20,979 bases of DNA, taken from positions 1 through 20,979 of the forward strand of contig JASHOI010000723.1 in assembly GCA_030041195.1 (NCBI GenBank), written 5' to 3'. Shown in pieces: positions 1 to 6,931 of this stretch. Source of the stretch: Streptosporangiaceae bacterium. Lineage in GTDB: Bacteria > Actinomycetota > Actinomycetes > Streptosporangiales > Streptosporangiaceae. A model generated the notes under the pieces. The model was not told the origin of the DNA. It saw only the letters and a list, made by a program, of their open reading frames with translations, and ran no database searches. A program made the translations under genes and the position numbers. Numbering within the stretch: position 1 is the first letter of the stretch; each line of letters opens with the position of its first letter.

Positions 1-156
1 TTGTTCGCGCAGCAGATGGCCGCGCGGGCGCAGCTCGAACAGATGCGGCGGGCGCTGCCGCCGGGAATGGTGCCCGGGCAGATGGTGCCGGGGCAGATGC
101 CCGGTGCAGGGGGCGACGACTCCCAGCAGCAGCGCGGCTCCGGGCCCTACCTCTAG
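1..156 (+). CDS. C-terminal fragment of an unidentified protein
   Basis: An open frame enters from the left edge and ends at TAG 154-156, giving the last 51 residues of a longer protein. The visible part begins with an alpha-helical, charged stretch (QQMAARAQLEQMRR). It then becomes rich in Met, Pro, Gly and Gln, with a repeated PGQM motif, and ends in a hydrophilic tail (DDSQQQRGSGPYL). Such tails are usually disordered. I do not recognise the family, and no catalytic domain lies in the window. The true start is outside the window. Confidence 0.6.
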   Translation: MFAQQMAARAQLEQMRRALPPGMVPGQMVPGQMPGAGGDDSQQQRGSGPYL

Positions 157-198
157 CCCTCCCGCCCCGCCCTAGCCCACCCGCCCCTCCCTAGCCCA

Positions 199-249
199 GC
201 CGGGCGGCGCTGGCCCACAGCCGGGCGGCGCTAACTCGCCGGGCGGCGC
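199..249. repeat. Three copies of a 12-bp GC-rich repeat
   Basis: The 12-mer GCCGGGCGGCGC occurs at 199-210, 220-231 and 238-249. It spans the gap between two convergent genes and runs into the 3' end of the glycosyltransferase gene. The surrounding bases (AGCCC and TGGCCCAC runs) are also loosely repeated. This is probably slippage or duplication of GC-rich sequence. It has no U-tract and is not a convincing terminator. Confidence 0.5.
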
Positions 250-959
250 AGAGCCTGCCACCGCGCCGCCAGCGCGCGCCCCACGTCGACGAACTGGCGG
301 GCCCGGTGCGTCTGGGACCGCCAGTCGCCACCGGTCGCGCGGTGCGCCAGCGGAACCTCGACCTCCTCGATCCGCATGCCGTTGCGGAGCAGGTCGATCG
401 TGAGCCCAGTCTCCACGCCGAATCCCGGCGCGAGCGGGCGCGCCGCCTCGAACGCTGCGCGGGTCAGGCAGCGCTGCCCGTTCAGCGGCTGGGCCGGGCG
501 CCATCCGGTCGCGCGCATGATCCCGGAACCGGACAGGCCGACGACAAAACCGTGGCCGCCCTGCTTCACCCGGGTGCTGAACACCGCGATCGTCATGTCC
601 GCCTGGCCGGCCCGCACCGGCTCGGCGAGCGGAGCCGCCCCGGCAGCCGTCTCGGCCAGGTCACCGTCCAGGAACAGCAGGTGGCGGGCGCTGTCGCGGT
701 GCTCACCGTCCTCGAGCAGCCGGACGGCCTCGGCACCGGTCTCCATCGCGGCGGCCTTGCCCCGGTTGCGCGCGTGCCGCATCACCGACGCGCCGGCGTC
801 CCGGGCTGCCGCCCCGGTGCCGTCGGTCGAGCCGTCATCCACCACGATCACGATGTCGACTCCGGGCAGCCCTGCCGCCGCCCGCACGGTCGCGGCGATG
901 CGATCGGACTCGTTCCTGGCCGGGATCACGACGGCGACATCGCCGCTCGGCGGCACCAT
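231..959 (-). CDS. Glycosyltransferase family 2 (GT-A fold)
   Basis: This 242-residue protein has the layout of small soluble family 2 glycosyltransferases of the dolichol-phosphate-mannose or glucosyl-phosphoglycerate synthase type. Near the N-terminus is VVIPARNESDRI, then the nucleotide-binding VVDDGSTDGT at about residues 38-47. LFLDGDL, near residue 95, is the DxD-like metal site. There is no membrane segment, so it probably acts at the inner face of the membrane on a nucleotide sugar; the acceptor is unknown. The ATG at 959 has AGGA about 8 bases upstream, which supports this start. The STAS gene ends 36 bases upstream on the same strand, so the two may be co-transcribed. Family assignment is firm; substrate is not. 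Confidence 0.88.
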   Translation of the reverse strand: MVPPSGDVAVVIPARNESDRIAATVRAAAGLPGVDIVIVVDDGSTDGTGAAARDAGASVMRHARNRGKAAAMETGAEAVRLLEDGEHRDSARHLLFLDGDLAETAAGAAPLAEPVRAGQADMTIAVFSTRVKQGGHGFVVGLSGSGIMRATGWRPAQPLNGQRCLTRAAFEAARPLAPGFGVETGLTIDLLRNGMRIEEVEVPLAHRATGGDWRSQTHRARQFVDVGRALAARWQALRRPAS

Positions 960-995
960 GGCTGCGATCCTAGCGAGTCGGGGGGTGGCGAACGG

Positions 996-1343
996 CTACT
1001 GCCCGGCCACCGCCGCCGGGTCGTCGAGCACGGTGAACACGCTCTCCAGACCGGTCACCTGCAGGATCTTCCTGATCGCCGGGCGCGGAGCAGCCAGCTC
1101 GAGGTCGCCACCCTGCTCGCGTGCCTTCCGGTGCGCGGCAAGCAGGACGTTCATCCCGGTTGAGTCGCAGAACTCGACCCCCGACATGTCGACGATGACC
1201 TGCACCGGACTGTCTCCCGACAGCAGGGAGACCAGCTCCCCGTGCAGCCGGGGTGCGGTGTAAAGATCGATCTCGCCGCCCAGCGACATGATGGTGCGAC
1301 TGCCCTGTGACCTAGTCGAGACCTTAAGCTCCACGTGCGGCAC
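996..1343 (-). CDS. STAS-domain anti-sigma factor antagonist
   Basis: The 115-residue product is a single STAS domain of the SpoIIAA/RsbV class. The hallmark VEFCDSTGMNVLL contains the serine (Ser61) that a partner kinase would phosphorylate, and it is preceded by VIVDMSGV. In this family the unphosphorylated protein binds an anti-sigma kinase and frees a sigma factor. I chose GTG at 1343 because GGAG lies 8 bases upstream; the frame stays open to ATG 1397, but the extra residues do not look like STAS sequence. A GT2 gene follows 36 bases downstream. An ATPase of the matching anti-sigma class lies about 2.3 kb away (3631-4203) and could be its partner, but that is inference only. Confidence 0.9.
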   Translation of the reverse strand: MPHVELKVSTRSQGSRTIMSLGGEIDLYTAPRLHGELVSLLSGDSPVQVIVDMSGVEFCDSTGMNVLLAAHRKAREQGGDLELAAPRPAIRKILQVTGLESVFTVLDDPAAVAGQ

Positions 1344-1471
1344 CTTACCCGCTCCAAGGCACCGCCGGCCAGATGGAACATTGCCGCACATGTCCAACTC
1401 GCTTTCCCACGCCGCAGATATGCGCCAAGCTTGATGTTTACACTCAGCGCACGGGGGCCGGAGCAGTTCGG

Positions 1472-1942
1472 ATGCACACTCAGCCAGGTCAGCCTCGCCG
1501 GGGTGGCGGCAGGCGGGTCGGCACCGGGCGGCCCGTTCCGGCGCCCCAGGCCCCGGTGCCTGACGAGCGGACCGAGACGCTGCGGCAGTACCTGGAGGGC
1601 CTGCTGCTGCGCGCGCAGGGCGCAGCGTCCTGGCTCAACAGCAGCAGCCACTACCAGCAGTTGCTCAACCGGGAGGGCTTCGTCCCGGTCACGGCCAAGT
1701 TCACGGCTCAGGACCTGACGTTCCTCGCGAACGCGCGCGAGGAGCTGCTGAGATTCACCGAGCTGGGGCTGCGGCTCGCCGAGCTGCATCAGCCGCAGGA
1801 GGTCAGCGCGATCACCAGCGACGCGGCCGGCGCGTTTCACCGCTGCGGGAGCTGCATGTGGCGGTGGCCCTGCCCGACGTTCCGCATCCTGGACGAGGTG
1901 CTGTCCGGCCACCTGCTGCCCGGCGGCCCAGAGACGGCCTAG
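1472..1942 (+). CDS. Hypothetical protein with a C-terminal CxxC...PC motif
   Basis: I do not recognise this 156-residue protein. Its first 30 residues are a basic, Pro/Gly/Arg-rich tail. The middle (TETLRQYLEGLLLRAQGAAS onward) is helical and amphipathic. The C-terminal part carries HRCGSCMWRWPCPTFRIL, whose His and three Cys residues could bind zinc or be redox active; similar short endings occur in actinobacterial hypothetical proteins. The start at ATG 1472 is chosen because GGAG at 1460-1463 is 8 bases upstream. The frame extends further upstream (ATG 1373), but that part has no ribosome site and would enter the promoter region shared with the divergent STAS gene. Confidence 0.7.
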   Translation: MHTQPGQPRRGGGRRVGTGRPVPAPQAPVPDERTETLRQYLEGLLLRAQGAASWLNSSSHYQQLLNREGFVPVTAKFTAQDLTFLANAREELLRFTELGLRLAELHQPQEVSAITSDAAGAFHRCGSCMWRWPCPTFRILDEVLSGHLLPGGPETA

Positions 1943-1999
1943 CGGCCCTGGGCGGGGGGCGGGGACACCCTCCGGTGTGCCGCCAGCGCGGATTAGCCG

Positions 2000-2005
2000 T
2001 ACCTT
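2000..2005 (+). promoter_or_regulatory. Putative -10 element of a leaderless promoter
   Basis: TACCTT fits the actinobacterial -10 pattern TANNNT. It lies 6 bases before ATG 2012, so transcription would begin at or next to the start codon. No Shine-Dalgarno sequence precedes that ATG. Together these suggest a leaderless mRNA. No good -35 element is visible. Confidence 0.45.
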
Positions 2006-2011
2006 AGAACC

Positions 2012-2197
2012 ATGGGCAAACTGCTGCTGGGCATCCTCGGGCTCGTGGTTGCGGTCATCGCGATCATGTTCGTCCTCGCGATCGTCCACGTGCTTTTCTT
2101 CTACGCCTTCTTCATCGTGCTGGTCGCGATCGCGGCCTTCGCGATGTTCAAGGTGGGCCGCTGGTCGGGGCGGCGCCGGCGGGGCGGCGAGTTCTAG
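2012..2197 (+). CDS. Small two-helix membrane protein
   Basis: This 61-residue protein is almost entirely hydrophobic. Two membrane helices (about residues 4-26 and 28-48) are separated by only a short turn, and a strongly basic tail (KVGRWSGRRRRGG) should stay in the cytoplasm by the positive-inside rule. Such hairpin micro-proteins often act as accessory or stress proteins, but no function can be read here. It has no ribosome-binding site and appears leaderless. Its TAG stop shares the palindrome CTAG with the stop of the convergent arginine deiminase gene, so the two coding regions overlap by 4 bases. Confidence 0.72.
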   Translation: MGKLLLGILGLVVAVIAIMFVLAIVHVLFFYAFFIVLVAIAAFAMFKVGRWSGRRRRGGEF

Positions 2198-3510
2198 CCG
2201 GCCGGCGTCAGCCGCCCGAGCGGCTCGACCCTCCGGAGCGGCTGGGTCACTGCCTCGTGCGGCATGAACACGCCCGGTCGGGTGAACTGCACGGCGGTCA
2301 CTCCAGCGTCCGGTGATGCCGCCGGATCCCTCGCCACCGGGCAGGCCATGCACCTGGGCCCGCCGCGGCTGCTGCCTAGTTCGCTGGCAGGCACCCGAAT
2401 CACTTCGAGCCCGGCTGCTTCGAGCCGGTCATTGGTCTGGGTGTTCCGCTCGTGGCTGATCACGACCCTGCGGTCGATCGCCAGAGCGTTGCCCCCGTCA
2501 TCCCATTGCTGCCGCGGCGCGGCCAGCGGGTCCATGCCGGTCTCGATGACGTTGAGCCGGTCGATTCCCATGGCTTGCGCCGCCGCCTCGAGGAACGGCT
2601 GCGGCCGCGAGACGCGCATGCCGTCCGCGCACGCGGTGATGGTGTGCGCGGTCAGCGTGAAGGCGTGCCGGGGATACATGACGACGGTATCCACATCGAC
2701 CATGGTGCAGAGCGTGTCCAGGTGCGCGCCCGGCCCGAGCGGTTCCAGCGGCACGGCCAGCACGGTGTGCGCGAGGCCGGCGTCGAATACCCGCCGCGCA
2801 AGGCGCTCGGCGCCCGCCGCCGTGGTCCGCTGGCCCACGCCCACAGCGATCACGCTGGGCGCGAGCAGCAGCACATCCCCGCCGGTTACCCGCTCGAGCC
2901 CCGGACCGTAGAGGCACTTGGTGCCGGCGAACCTCGGATGGTGCGCGTAGATCACGCCGATGAGCTCGGACTCGCGCTGCCGACCATCCGCGGACAGGCA
3001 GGTGACCGCGACCCGGTCACCGACCCAGACGCTGGAGTCGCGGATGAAGGTGAGGTTGGGCAGCGGATCGACGATGAAGTCATGCCGGTCGAGCAGTTCG
3101 AAGACCACACCGCGGCCGATCGTGAGCTCTTCCGGGGTCAGACCCGCGATCAGGACCCGGGCCAGCGCCTCGGGGTCAAGGTGGTCGAGGTGGTCGCGGA
3201 GCTGCGCCCGGAGCTCATCGCCGAGTGCCGCGCCGGAGAGCACCGAGGCGATCGCCTCGTCCCTGGCAGGCTGGTACTCGAGCGCATCCTGCAGCAGTTC
3301 GGTCACGTACAGGACCTCGACACCGCGCTCGCGCAGCACACTGGCCAGCGCGTCGTGTTCCTGCTGGGCGCGGCTTGCCCACGGCAGCGTATGGTAAAGC
3401 AGCCGGTCCGCATGGCGCGGGGTGATTCTGCGCAGCTCTAGGCCTGGGCGATGGACCAGCACCGTCCGAAGCCGGCCAACCTCGCCATCGGCGCCGTGCG
3501 CGTGGGCCAC
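2194..3510 (-). CDS. arcA: Arginine deiminase
   Basis: Arginine deiminase hydrolyses L-arginine to citrulline and ammonia in the cytoplasm. The family landmarks are in order: EVGRLRTVLVHRPG at the N-terminus, LPNLTFIRDSSVW, GGDVLLLAPSVIAVGVGQRT, HLDTLCTMVD with the catalytic His, QWDDGGNALAI, and GGPRCMACP with the nucleophile Cys387. The start is uncertain. GTG 3510 gives an N-terminus that matches the family, with a weak GGGGGG 4 bases upstream; ATG 3588 would add 26 atypical residues. Deiminases normally end just after CMxCP, but here about 42 further residues follow. No arcB, arcC or arcD is nearby, so this is a stand-alone enzyme. It lies 120 bases downstream of the ATPase gene on the same strand. 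Confidence 0.93.
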   Translation of the reverse strand: MAHAHGADGEVGRLRTVLVHRPGLELRRITPRHADRLLYHTLPWASRAQQEHDALASVLRERGVEVLYVTELLQDALEYQPARDEAIASVLSGAALGDELRAQLRDHLDHLDPEALARVLIAGLTPEELTIGRGVVFELLDRHDFIVDPLPNLTFIRDSSVWVGDRVAVTCLSADGRQRESELIGVIYAHHPRFAGTKCLYGPGLERVTGGDVLLLAPSVIAVGVGQRTTAAGAERLARRVFDAGLAHTVLAVPLEPLGPGAHLDTLCTMVDVDTVVMYPRHAFTLTAHTITACADGMRVSRPQPFLEAAAQAMGIDRLNVIETGMDPLAAPRQQWDDGGNALAIDRRVVISHERNTQTNDRLEAAGLEVIRVPASELGSSRGGPRCMACPVARDPAASPDAGVTAVQFTRPGVFMPHEAVTQPLRRVEPLGRLTPAG

Positions 3511-3630
3511 GATTCCCCCCGGCTGTGCCGCCACGCCCCCGCGCGGCCGCTGAGCGCCCCCCAGCGCCCCTGGAAGGAGTATCACCATTCCGGCGCCGAT
3601 TACGCATGCGCAGTGCTTTTGCGTTAACAA

Positions 3631-4203
3631 CTAGTCACTATGGGTAAGGATCGGCGCGGCCCTCGCGGCTGGCGGCGCCGGTATGACCGCCCAGACCGTC
3701 AGCCCGAAGCTGCCGCTGCGAACTCCCCAGGTGCGCGACAGGTGCTCGACGATGCCAAGGCCGCGCCCGCCAAGCGCCGACAGGGACGCCTTCGTCTGGC
3801 GGGGCCTGGTCGGACTCCCCCCGTCGCTGACCGCGACCTCCACCGACTCCGTGGCGACATTCCAGGTGACCTGCAGCCGGGAGCCCGGGAGCGACTGCGC
3901 GTGGCGGATCGCGTTGCTGAGCAGCTCGCTGATCACGAGGGCCACGTCACGTATGACGGCGTCGAAGATGCCCGCCGCGATCAGGTCAGCGGCTAGCCGC
4001 CGCCGCGCGACGGCTACGCTTGCGGGCGTGGCGGGCAGGAGGACGATGCTCGACCCCCGGCCACGACGCCCGGCGAAAGGAGCCATTGCGACCGGAATGC
4101 CCATCCCAGCAGGGCCGGAAACCGGAAGCGGCCGCCGAGTGCCGGCCCGGTGCGGGCGGTCCGGGCTGCGGGCGCCTCGTAGCGCACGTTCAGCCGATAT
4201 CAT
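3631..4203 (-). CDS. Anti-sigma regulatory-type ATP-binding protein (HATPase_c_2)
   Basis: The 190-residue product has a GHKL ATP-binding fold like RsbW/SpoIIAB. The N box is VISELLSNAIRHA (Glu93, Asn97), the next ATP-contact motif is VAVSDGGSPTRP (Asp127), and the glycine-rich lid is GGRGLGIVEHL. This class of small actinobacterial serine kinase typically binds a sigma factor or phosphorylates a STAS antagonist. The start at ATG 4203 is chosen because GGAG lies 6 bases upstream; the frame is open for about 110 more codons with no coding character. About 50 residues before the ATPase domain are basic and low-complexity, which is longer than usual. No sigma factor gene is in the window. Confidence 0.85.
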   Translation of the reverse strand: MISAERALRGARSPDRPHRAGTRRPLPVSGPAGMGIPVAMAPFAGRRGRGSSIVLLPATPASVAVARRRLAADLIAAGIFDAVIRDVALVISELLSNAIRHAQSLPGSRLQVTWNVATESVEVAVSDGGSPTRPRQTKASLSALGGRGLGIVEHLSRTWGVRSGSFGLTVWAVIPAPPAARAAPILTHSD

Positions 4204-4328
4204 GGGCAACTCCGCGGTGCTGACAGCCATTGGCGCTGGCCCGATCCGTGAGGCGCACGACCACGCCATAACCCATCGTCTCTGCAGCGATCTGCCCAAA
4301 CTCCGGCAGGCGCTGGACAGGTGAACCC

Positions 4329-6221
4329 ATGAACCGTGCAGGCCGCAGCAGGCCAGGAGAACTGGATGCTGCCGAGTCCAGGCCTGTGGATGACGACGCC
4401 GCCGCAGACACCGCCGGGCGCGAGGACTCCGCCGGGCGCGAGGACTCCGCCGGGCCAGGGGCTGCGAGCTCGCGCTCCCGTGTGCGGCACCTGGCGCTGC
4501 TGGCGATATACCTGGCCGCCGGGATCGCGCTGACCTGGCCACGCACCACGTACCTGTGGCGTCACCTGCTGCCGGAAACCCGCGACACCTCGGGCTACGT
4601 CTGGGATCTGTGGTGGACGGCGCACCAGGTCGTCCACCTGGCCAACCCCTTCTACACCAACCACATGGCCGCCCCGGTCGGCATCCAGCTGGGGTTCGAC
4701 ACCACGATGCCGCTGGCCGGCCTGGTCATGACGCCAGTGACCCTGGCCTTCGGCCCCAGCGCCTCGTTCGACGTGCTGACGGCCCTGGTGCCCGGCCTGA
4801 CCTGCTATCTGATGTACCGGGCGGCCCGGCTGTGGCTGGCCGAGCCGGGGGCGATCGCCGCCGCAGCGCTGTTCGGCCTGTCCTCGATGCTGGCGTGGCA
4901 GGACTGGATGCACCTGAACATCGCGCTCGGCACCCTGTTCCTGCCGATGACGCTGGAGGCCGTGGTCCGGCTGCGCCGTCGGCCCGGGGTCCGCCAGGGC
5001 GTGATCCTGGGCGCGGTGCTCGGCGCGAGCCTGCTGGTCAACCAGGAGTCGGCGGTGATGGCTATACTGCTGGCCGCGGCGGCGCTGCTGCCGTGGCTGG
5101 TCCGCCACCCGAGGGCGGACCGGCTGCGCGCGCTGGCATGGGGCGCGGCGGCCGCGGCGATCATCGCGAGCCCGCAGCTGGTCGCCATGATCACGCAGGC
5201 CTCCGGCGGCGGTGCGTCGGTCAACGGGCGCACGCTGGCGGTCACCGGCAAGACCTACGGCGTCGGGCTCTTCGACCTCTTCAACCCCACGCAGCGGGTG
5301 GCCGCCTACGGGCTGACCGGCCTGGCCAACGCGGCGGCGAACAGCGACGGGCGCATCGGCGAGGCAATGCCGATGTACGGCGTGGTGCTCACCGTGCTCG
5401 CGCTGTGCGGGCTGGTCGCCGCCTGGCGGCGCGGCAGCGCCTGGAAGCTGGCCGCGCTGTGGGTTGGGTGTTCCTGGCTCGCCCTCGGCGCCGTGCTCTG
5501 GATCGGCCACAAACCGCGCCTGCCGTTCCTGGAACGGTGGTATGCGCAGCGGGTATCGCTGATCATGCCCTACACGTGGGTCATGCGCATCCCGTTGCTG
5601 TCGGACCTGAGGGAAGCCGACAGGTTCGCCATCCTCGGGCTCGTCGGCGCCGCGCTTCTGGCCGGCGCCGCAGTGGAGTGGGTGTGGCGCCACGCCCGCG
5701 TCGCGGTCGTCGTCGTGGCCGCGCTTGCCGTGTTCGAGGCGGGCTGGGCGGGCGGCACGAACGTCGGCGTGATGCGGACGTCGATGCCTGCCCTCGACCG
5801 CCCGATCGCCGCCGACCACTCGGATTCGATCGTGGTTGATGCTCCGTTCGGCCTACGTGGCGGGATTCCGCTGTATGGCGGGCAGTTCGCCGCTCAGTCC
5901 CTGATCCTGGCCACCAGCGACGGGCACCGGCGCGCGGTCTCCTACACCTCCTGGGTGCCGGCCGCAACGATCCGCGCGATCAAGAAGCACCCGTTCTACA
6001 CGCTGCTCGTCAGTTCCTCGAACTACATCGAGGGCGCGCCGGTCGTCGTGCGGGCTACGCCCGCCCAGCTGGCGGCCGCGGCGCGGGACGCCCGCCACAT
6101 GCGCATCGGCTGGGTACTGGTCTGGACCAGCAACCCGCTGATCGCCAAGTACCTGACCGACACCGGCTTCCGGCTCGACTACCGCGCCGACGGCGCCGCC
6201 GTGTACCGGCCGGCCGGCTGA
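4329..6221 (+). CDS. Polytopic membrane protein, probable GT-C-type glycosyltransferase
   Basis: This 630-residue protein has a disordered N-terminal tail of about 50 residues, then roughly ten or more membrane helices, and a soluble C-terminal domain of about 150 residues. After helix 1 (LALLAIYLAAGIALTW) comes an acidic extracytoplasmic loop, ETRDTSGYVWDLWWTAH. That arrangement is typical of GT-C enzymes, which use polyprenyl-phosphate sugars on the outer face of the membrane. No exact family can be assigned. The ATG at 4329 follows CAGGTGAACCC, giving a plausible ribosome site. Its location beside a polysaccharide exporter suggests a role in envelope glycan synthesis, which is inference. 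It converges on the MarR gene. Confidence 0.75.
   Translation: MNRAGRSRPGELDAAESRPVDDDAAADTAGREDSAGREDSAGPGAASSRSRVRHLALLAIYLAAGIALTWPRTTYLWRHLLPETRDTSGYVWDLWWTAHQVVHLANPFYTNHMAAPVGIQLGFDTTMPLAGLVMTPVTLAFGPSASFDVLTALVPGLTCYLMYRAARLWLAEPGAIAAAALFGLSSMLAWQDWMHLNIALGTLFLPMTLEAVVRLRRRPGVRQGVILGAVLGASLLVNQESAVMAILLAAAALLPWLVRHPRADRLRALAWGAAAAAIIASPQLVAMITQASGGGASVNGRTLAVTGKTYGVGLFDLFNPTQRVAAYGLTGLANAAANSDGRIGEAMPMYGVVLTVLALCGLVAAWRRGSAWKLAALWVGCSWLALGAVLWIGHKPRLPFLERWYAQRVSLIMPYTWVMRIPLLSDLREADRFAILGLVGAALLAGAAVEWVWRHARVAVVVVAALAVFEAGWAGGTNVGVMRTSMPALDRPIAADHSDSIVVDAPFGLRGGIPLYGGQFAAQSLILATSDGHRRAVSYTSWVPAATIRAIKKHPFYTLLVSSSNYIEGAPVVVRATPAQLAAAARDARHMRIGWVLVWTSNPLIAKYLTDTGFRLDYRADGAAVYRPAG
4413..4455 (+). 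repeat. 18-bp in-frame tandem repeat in the membrane protein N-terminus
   Basis: An 18-bp unit beginning GCCGGGCGCGAGG occurs perfectly at 4413-4430 and 4431-4448, with 7 more matching bases to 4455. It encodes AGREDS-AGREDS-AG in the disordered cytoplasmic tail. The period is a multiple of three, so copy number can change without breaking the frame. Confidence 0.8.
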
Positions 6222-6260
6222 CAAGGTTGCCCGTCACGCAGCACCGCAGCCAGCCGGCCG
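6211..6260. terminator. Possible bidirectional terminator stem
   Basis: CGGCCGGCTG at 6211-6220 and CAGCCGGCCG at 6251-6260 are perfect 10-bp inverted repeats around a 30-base loop. They sit across the junction of two convergent genes, and the left arm covers the stop of the membrane protein. There is no U-tract, which is common in actinobacterial terminators. The long loop makes this tentative. Confidence 0.35.
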
Positions 6261-6268
6261 CCGGGCCG

Positions 6269-6886
6269 TCAGCGAGCCGCCGGGCCGTCGCCGAGCAGGC
6301 CCTCCGCGGCCAGGCCGCGCACCAGGCCACGCAGGCCAGCCGACAGGCCCTCCCGCTCCTCGGCGGTAAGCGCGCCGAGGATCCTCGTCTGCCGGGAATG
6401 CCAGGCGTTCCACAGCCTGGCGGCCACGGCCCCGCCATCCGCGGTCAGGTAGAGGCGCACGTACCGCTGGTTGCCCTCGTCGCGGCCGCGGCGGATCCAG
6501 CCCTTCCGCTCCAGCCCGGCGGCCAGCCGGCTCACCGTGCTCTTCTCCAGGCCGAGCAGGCTGGCCAGCTCGCCCTGGGCGATGCCGCGCGCCTTGACCA
6601 GCTCGATCAGCGCGCGCGCCTCAGAACTCGACAGCTGCGGCACGCCGGCAGCTGGGCCTGCGCCGCCGGCGGCATCCCCCGGGCGGCCATCAGCAGACGG
6701 CAAGCTTGCGTGGCCCGGCCGTCGGTCAGCGCGAGCGGCGCCGGCCGCGACCGCCGCGCCGTTGCTGGGCGCAGCCGCATTGGGGGCGGGGACACCGACC
6801 GTCCCGTCCCCGGGAGCCGGGCTCACCAGGCGCAGCAGCTGAGCGAGCAGCTGCCCCAGTTCGGCGTCGTCGAGTGCGTCGCTCAC
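6269..6886 (-). CDS. MarR-family transcriptional regulator
   Basis: The 205-residue product begins with a dimerisation helix (DALDDAELGQLLAQLLRLVS). A winged helix-turn-helix follows: LSSSEARALIELVKARG, then ELASLLGLEKSTVSRLAAGLERKGWI, then the wing RGRDEGNQRYVRLYLTADG. C-terminal helices complete the dimer interface. Between helix 1 and the winged helix is an Ala/Gly/Pro-rich insert of about 60 residues that ordinary MarR proteins lack. I chose GTG 6886, which leaves the dyad operator upstream of the gene; TTG 6907 is an alternative but lies inside the operator. Neither has a good ribosome site. The divergent exporter genes and the dyads between suggest autoregulation and control of the exporter. 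The ligand is unknown. Confidence 0.85.
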   Translation of the reverse strand: MSDALDDAELGQLLAQLLRLVSPAPGDGTVGVPAPNAAAPSNGAAVAAGAARADRRPGHASLPSADGRPGDAAGGAGPAAGVPQLSSSEARALIELVKARGIAQGELASLLGLEKSTVSRLAAGLERKGWIRRGRDEGNQRYVRLYLTADGGAVAARLWNAWHSRQTRILGALTAEEREGLSAGLRGLVRGLAAEGLLGDGPAAR

Positions 6887-6887
6887 A

Positions 6888-6909
6888 ACAACAGTTGTAC
6901 CGCACAACT
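6888..6909. promoter_or_regulatory. Dyad operator 1, probable MarR site
   Basis: AGTTGT at 6893-6898 and ACAACT at 6904-6909 form a perfect 6-bp inverted repeat with a 5-base spacer. An additional ACAAC at 6888-6892 makes an overlapping dyad with GTTGT at 6894-6898. The site lies directly upstream of the MarR start and overlaps a possible -35 element (TTGTAC, 6895-6900) for the exporter genes. Size and symmetry suit a MarR dimer. Confidence 0.7.
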
Positions 6910-6919
6910 CAGTCGGTGG

Positions 6920-6925
6920 TACAGT
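6920..6925 (+). promoter_or_regulatory. Putative -10 element for the exporter transcript
   Basis: TACAGT fits TANNNT. TTGTAC at 6895-6900 could be the -35 element, but the 19-base spacer is longer than ideal. The element lies between the two dyads, so a bound repressor would block it on both sides. It is also 6 bases before GTG 6932, which is leaderless spacing. Confidence 0.4.
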
Positions 6926-6931
6926 CGCCGC

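Noticed and set aside
1436..1462. Possible SigB-type promoter (GTTT, then GGGGGCC) upstream of the cysteine-motif gene
   Set aside because: The -35 part fits, but the -10 part does not match GGGTA. Being next to a STAS gene made it tempting, but the match is too weak.
3511..3630. N-terminal extension of arginine deiminase (MVILLPGALGG) as a signal peptide
   Set aside because: It lies in sequence with no family similarity and lacks a ribosome site. The enzyme family is cytoplasmic, so a start at 3510 is more likely.
4200..5819. A 539-codon minus-strand frame under the GT-C-like membrane protein
   Set aside because: The product is His/Gln/Arg/Gly-rich low complexity, typical of antisense frames. 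The plus strand has a convincing membrane protein.
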